DNA of 64,000 bases, from the NCBI RefSeq assembly GCF_000427965.1, contig NZ_ATZA01000014.1:1-64000 (forward strand), read 5' to 3'. Under the pieces are notes generated by a model. It searched no databases. It was not told the DNA's origin and saw only the letters and a program-made list of their open reading frames with translations. The translations under genes were made by a program, and so were the position numbers. Positions 63,045-64,000 of this stretch are shown here, in pieces; position 1 is the stretch's first letter, and each line of letters begins with the position of its first letter. This DNA comes from Olivibacter sitiensis DSM 17696 (GTDB lineage: Bacteria > Bacteroidota > Bacteroidia > Sphingobacteriales > Sphingobacteriaceae).

Positions 63045-64000
63045 ATGGCAATTTTAGCATTTCAGAAACCGGATAAAGTTATTATGCAAAAATCCACAGA
63101 CTTTGACGGTGCGTTTGAATTTCGTCCGTTAGAGCCTGGTTTTGGAGTAACCATAGGTAATGCTCTGCGCCGTATATTGTTATCTTCTCTCGAAGGTTTT
63201 GCGATTACGTCTGTTCGTTTCTCTGGTGTTTCACACGAATTTTCTACTATTAAGGGAGTAGTTGAAGACGTGACTGAAATTATACTTAACCTCAAGCAGG
63301 TTCGTTTCAAGAAAACGGGTGAAATTGGGGATAGCGAGAAGATTTTCGTAGTACTCAATGGACAGGATCAGTTCAAGGCTGGCGACATTACTGGCTTTTC
63401 TAGCAATTTTACCGTTCTGAATCCAGACTTGGTGATTTGCAACATGGATTCTTCCGTTACACTTGAGGTCGAACTGACAGTGAATAAGGGAAGGGGATAT
63501 GTAAATGCGGAAGAAAATAAAGTAAGCGATGCTCCTGTGGGACTTATTGCTATTGACTCTATTTATACTCCCATAAAGAATGTCAAGTACACGATCGAGA
63601 ACTATCGTGTGGAGCAAAAGACGGACTATGAGAAATTGCTCTTGGATATATCTACCGATGGCTCAATCCATCCTGAAGATGCTTTGAAAGAAGCTGCAAA
63701 GATACTTATCCACCATTTTATGCTGTTTTCTGACGAGAATATCCTTTTGGAATCTCAAACAAAAGAAGAAAGCAAAGAAGTGGATGAGGAAATATTGCAT
63801 ATGCGCAAGATTTTGAAGACCGAGTTAGTAGATTTGGATCTTTCAGTCAGAGCGTTAAATTGCTTGAAGGCCGCTGATATTCGTACTTTGGCGGAGTTGG
63901 TTTCTTACGATGTAGCCGATATGTTAAAATTCAGAAACTTCGGTAAGAAATCTTTAACTGAAATTCAGGATTTGGTAAAGTCTAAAGGTTTATCCTTTGG
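63045..64000 (+). CDS. rpoA: RNA polymerase alpha subunit (3' end outside window)
   Basis: The first 318 codons are visible: [20 protein letters not shown] (dimerisation domain), then [19 protein letters not shown], and the C-terminal domain with [20 protein letters not shown] and [16 protein letters not shown]. The family has about 330 residues, so only the last dozen are missing. It ends the visible alpha operon; rplQ would be expected next. Confidence 0.97.
   Translation, partial: MAILAFQKPDKVIMQKSTDFDGAFEFRPLEPGFGVTIGNALRRILLSSLEGFAITSVRFSGVSHEFSTIKGVVEDVTEIILNLKQVRFKKTGEIGDSEKIFVVLNGQDQFKAGDITGFSSNFTVLNPDLVICNMDSSVTLEVELTVNKGRGYVNAEENKVSDAPVGLIAIDSIYTPIKNVKYTIENYRVEQKTDYEKLLLDISTDGSIHPEDALKEAAKILIHHFMLFSDENILLESQTKEESKEVDEEILHMRKILKTELVDLDLSVRALNCLKAADIRTLAELVSYDVADMLKFRNFGKKSLTEIQDLVKSKGLSF

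Noticed and set aside
1-64000. CRISPR arrays, tRNA or rRNA genes, phage integration sites
   Set aside because: No regularly spaced repeats, cloverleaf or rRNA sequence was recognised by eye; a tool scan could still find a weak one.

Overview
The window is a chromosomal segment of a Bacteroidota bacterium, most likely family Sphingobacteriaceae; the genus cannot be fixed by eye. The reasons are SusC/SusD pairs, TAnnTTTG-type promoter boxes, weak use of Shine-Dalgarno sites, a GldF-GldG fusion, zinc-free forms of S14 and L36, and the style of the S10-spc-alpha ribosomal cluster.

Layout. (1) 1-256: the 3' end of an IS30-type transposase cut by the window edge. (2) 424-3002: a TPR sensor histidine kinase overlapping a LytTR response regulator, followed by an acetyltransferase-like gene. 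(3) 15709 down to 3867 (minus strand): five tightly packed genes that read as one operon: a membrane TrkA_N-like/RyR protein, a protein with one TIR and two TIR-like domains, an nSTAND1 NTPase with coiled coil and WD40 repeats, a TonB-dependent receptor, and an NTT-like membrane transporter with a large soluble tail. This is the best candidate for an undescribed system: its parts resemble nucleotide-centred conflict and immunity modules, but they are joined to an outer-membrane receptor and a transporter. A 116-bp nested palindrome sits in the 3' end of the STAND gene. (4) 15882-40953: a pectin utilisation locus. It holds a LacI-family regulator, SusC, SusD, a surface lipoprotein, a CE12-CE8 esterase fusion, two GH28s, an alpha/beta esterase, GH43, CE8, PL1 and GH105, and then uxaB, uxaA and uxaC. 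Together these take acetylated and methylated pectin from the cell surface to 2-keto-3-deoxygluconate. Related operator-like palindromes (core GCAATCGTT / AACGATTGC) stand upstream of four transcription units. (5) 41019-49418: fused gldFG, rocD, a CoA-transferase, an AraC regulator, dnaN and a DedA protein. (6) 49430-64000: a ribosomal superoperon from rplC to rpoA (cut by the window end), with secY, map, infA and two small genes, rpmD and rpmJ. It starts from a consensus Bacteroidetes promoter, and a second consensus promoter precedes infA. Several of the wider gaps carry long RNA hairpins.

How the parts work together. The pectin locus is a complete outside-to-inside pathway for galacturonate and is probably controlled by its LacI regulator. 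The ribosomal block is housekeeping. The five-gene operon has no obvious link to either neighbour and may be a self-contained sensing or defence island. No tRNA, rRNA or CRISPR array was seen.
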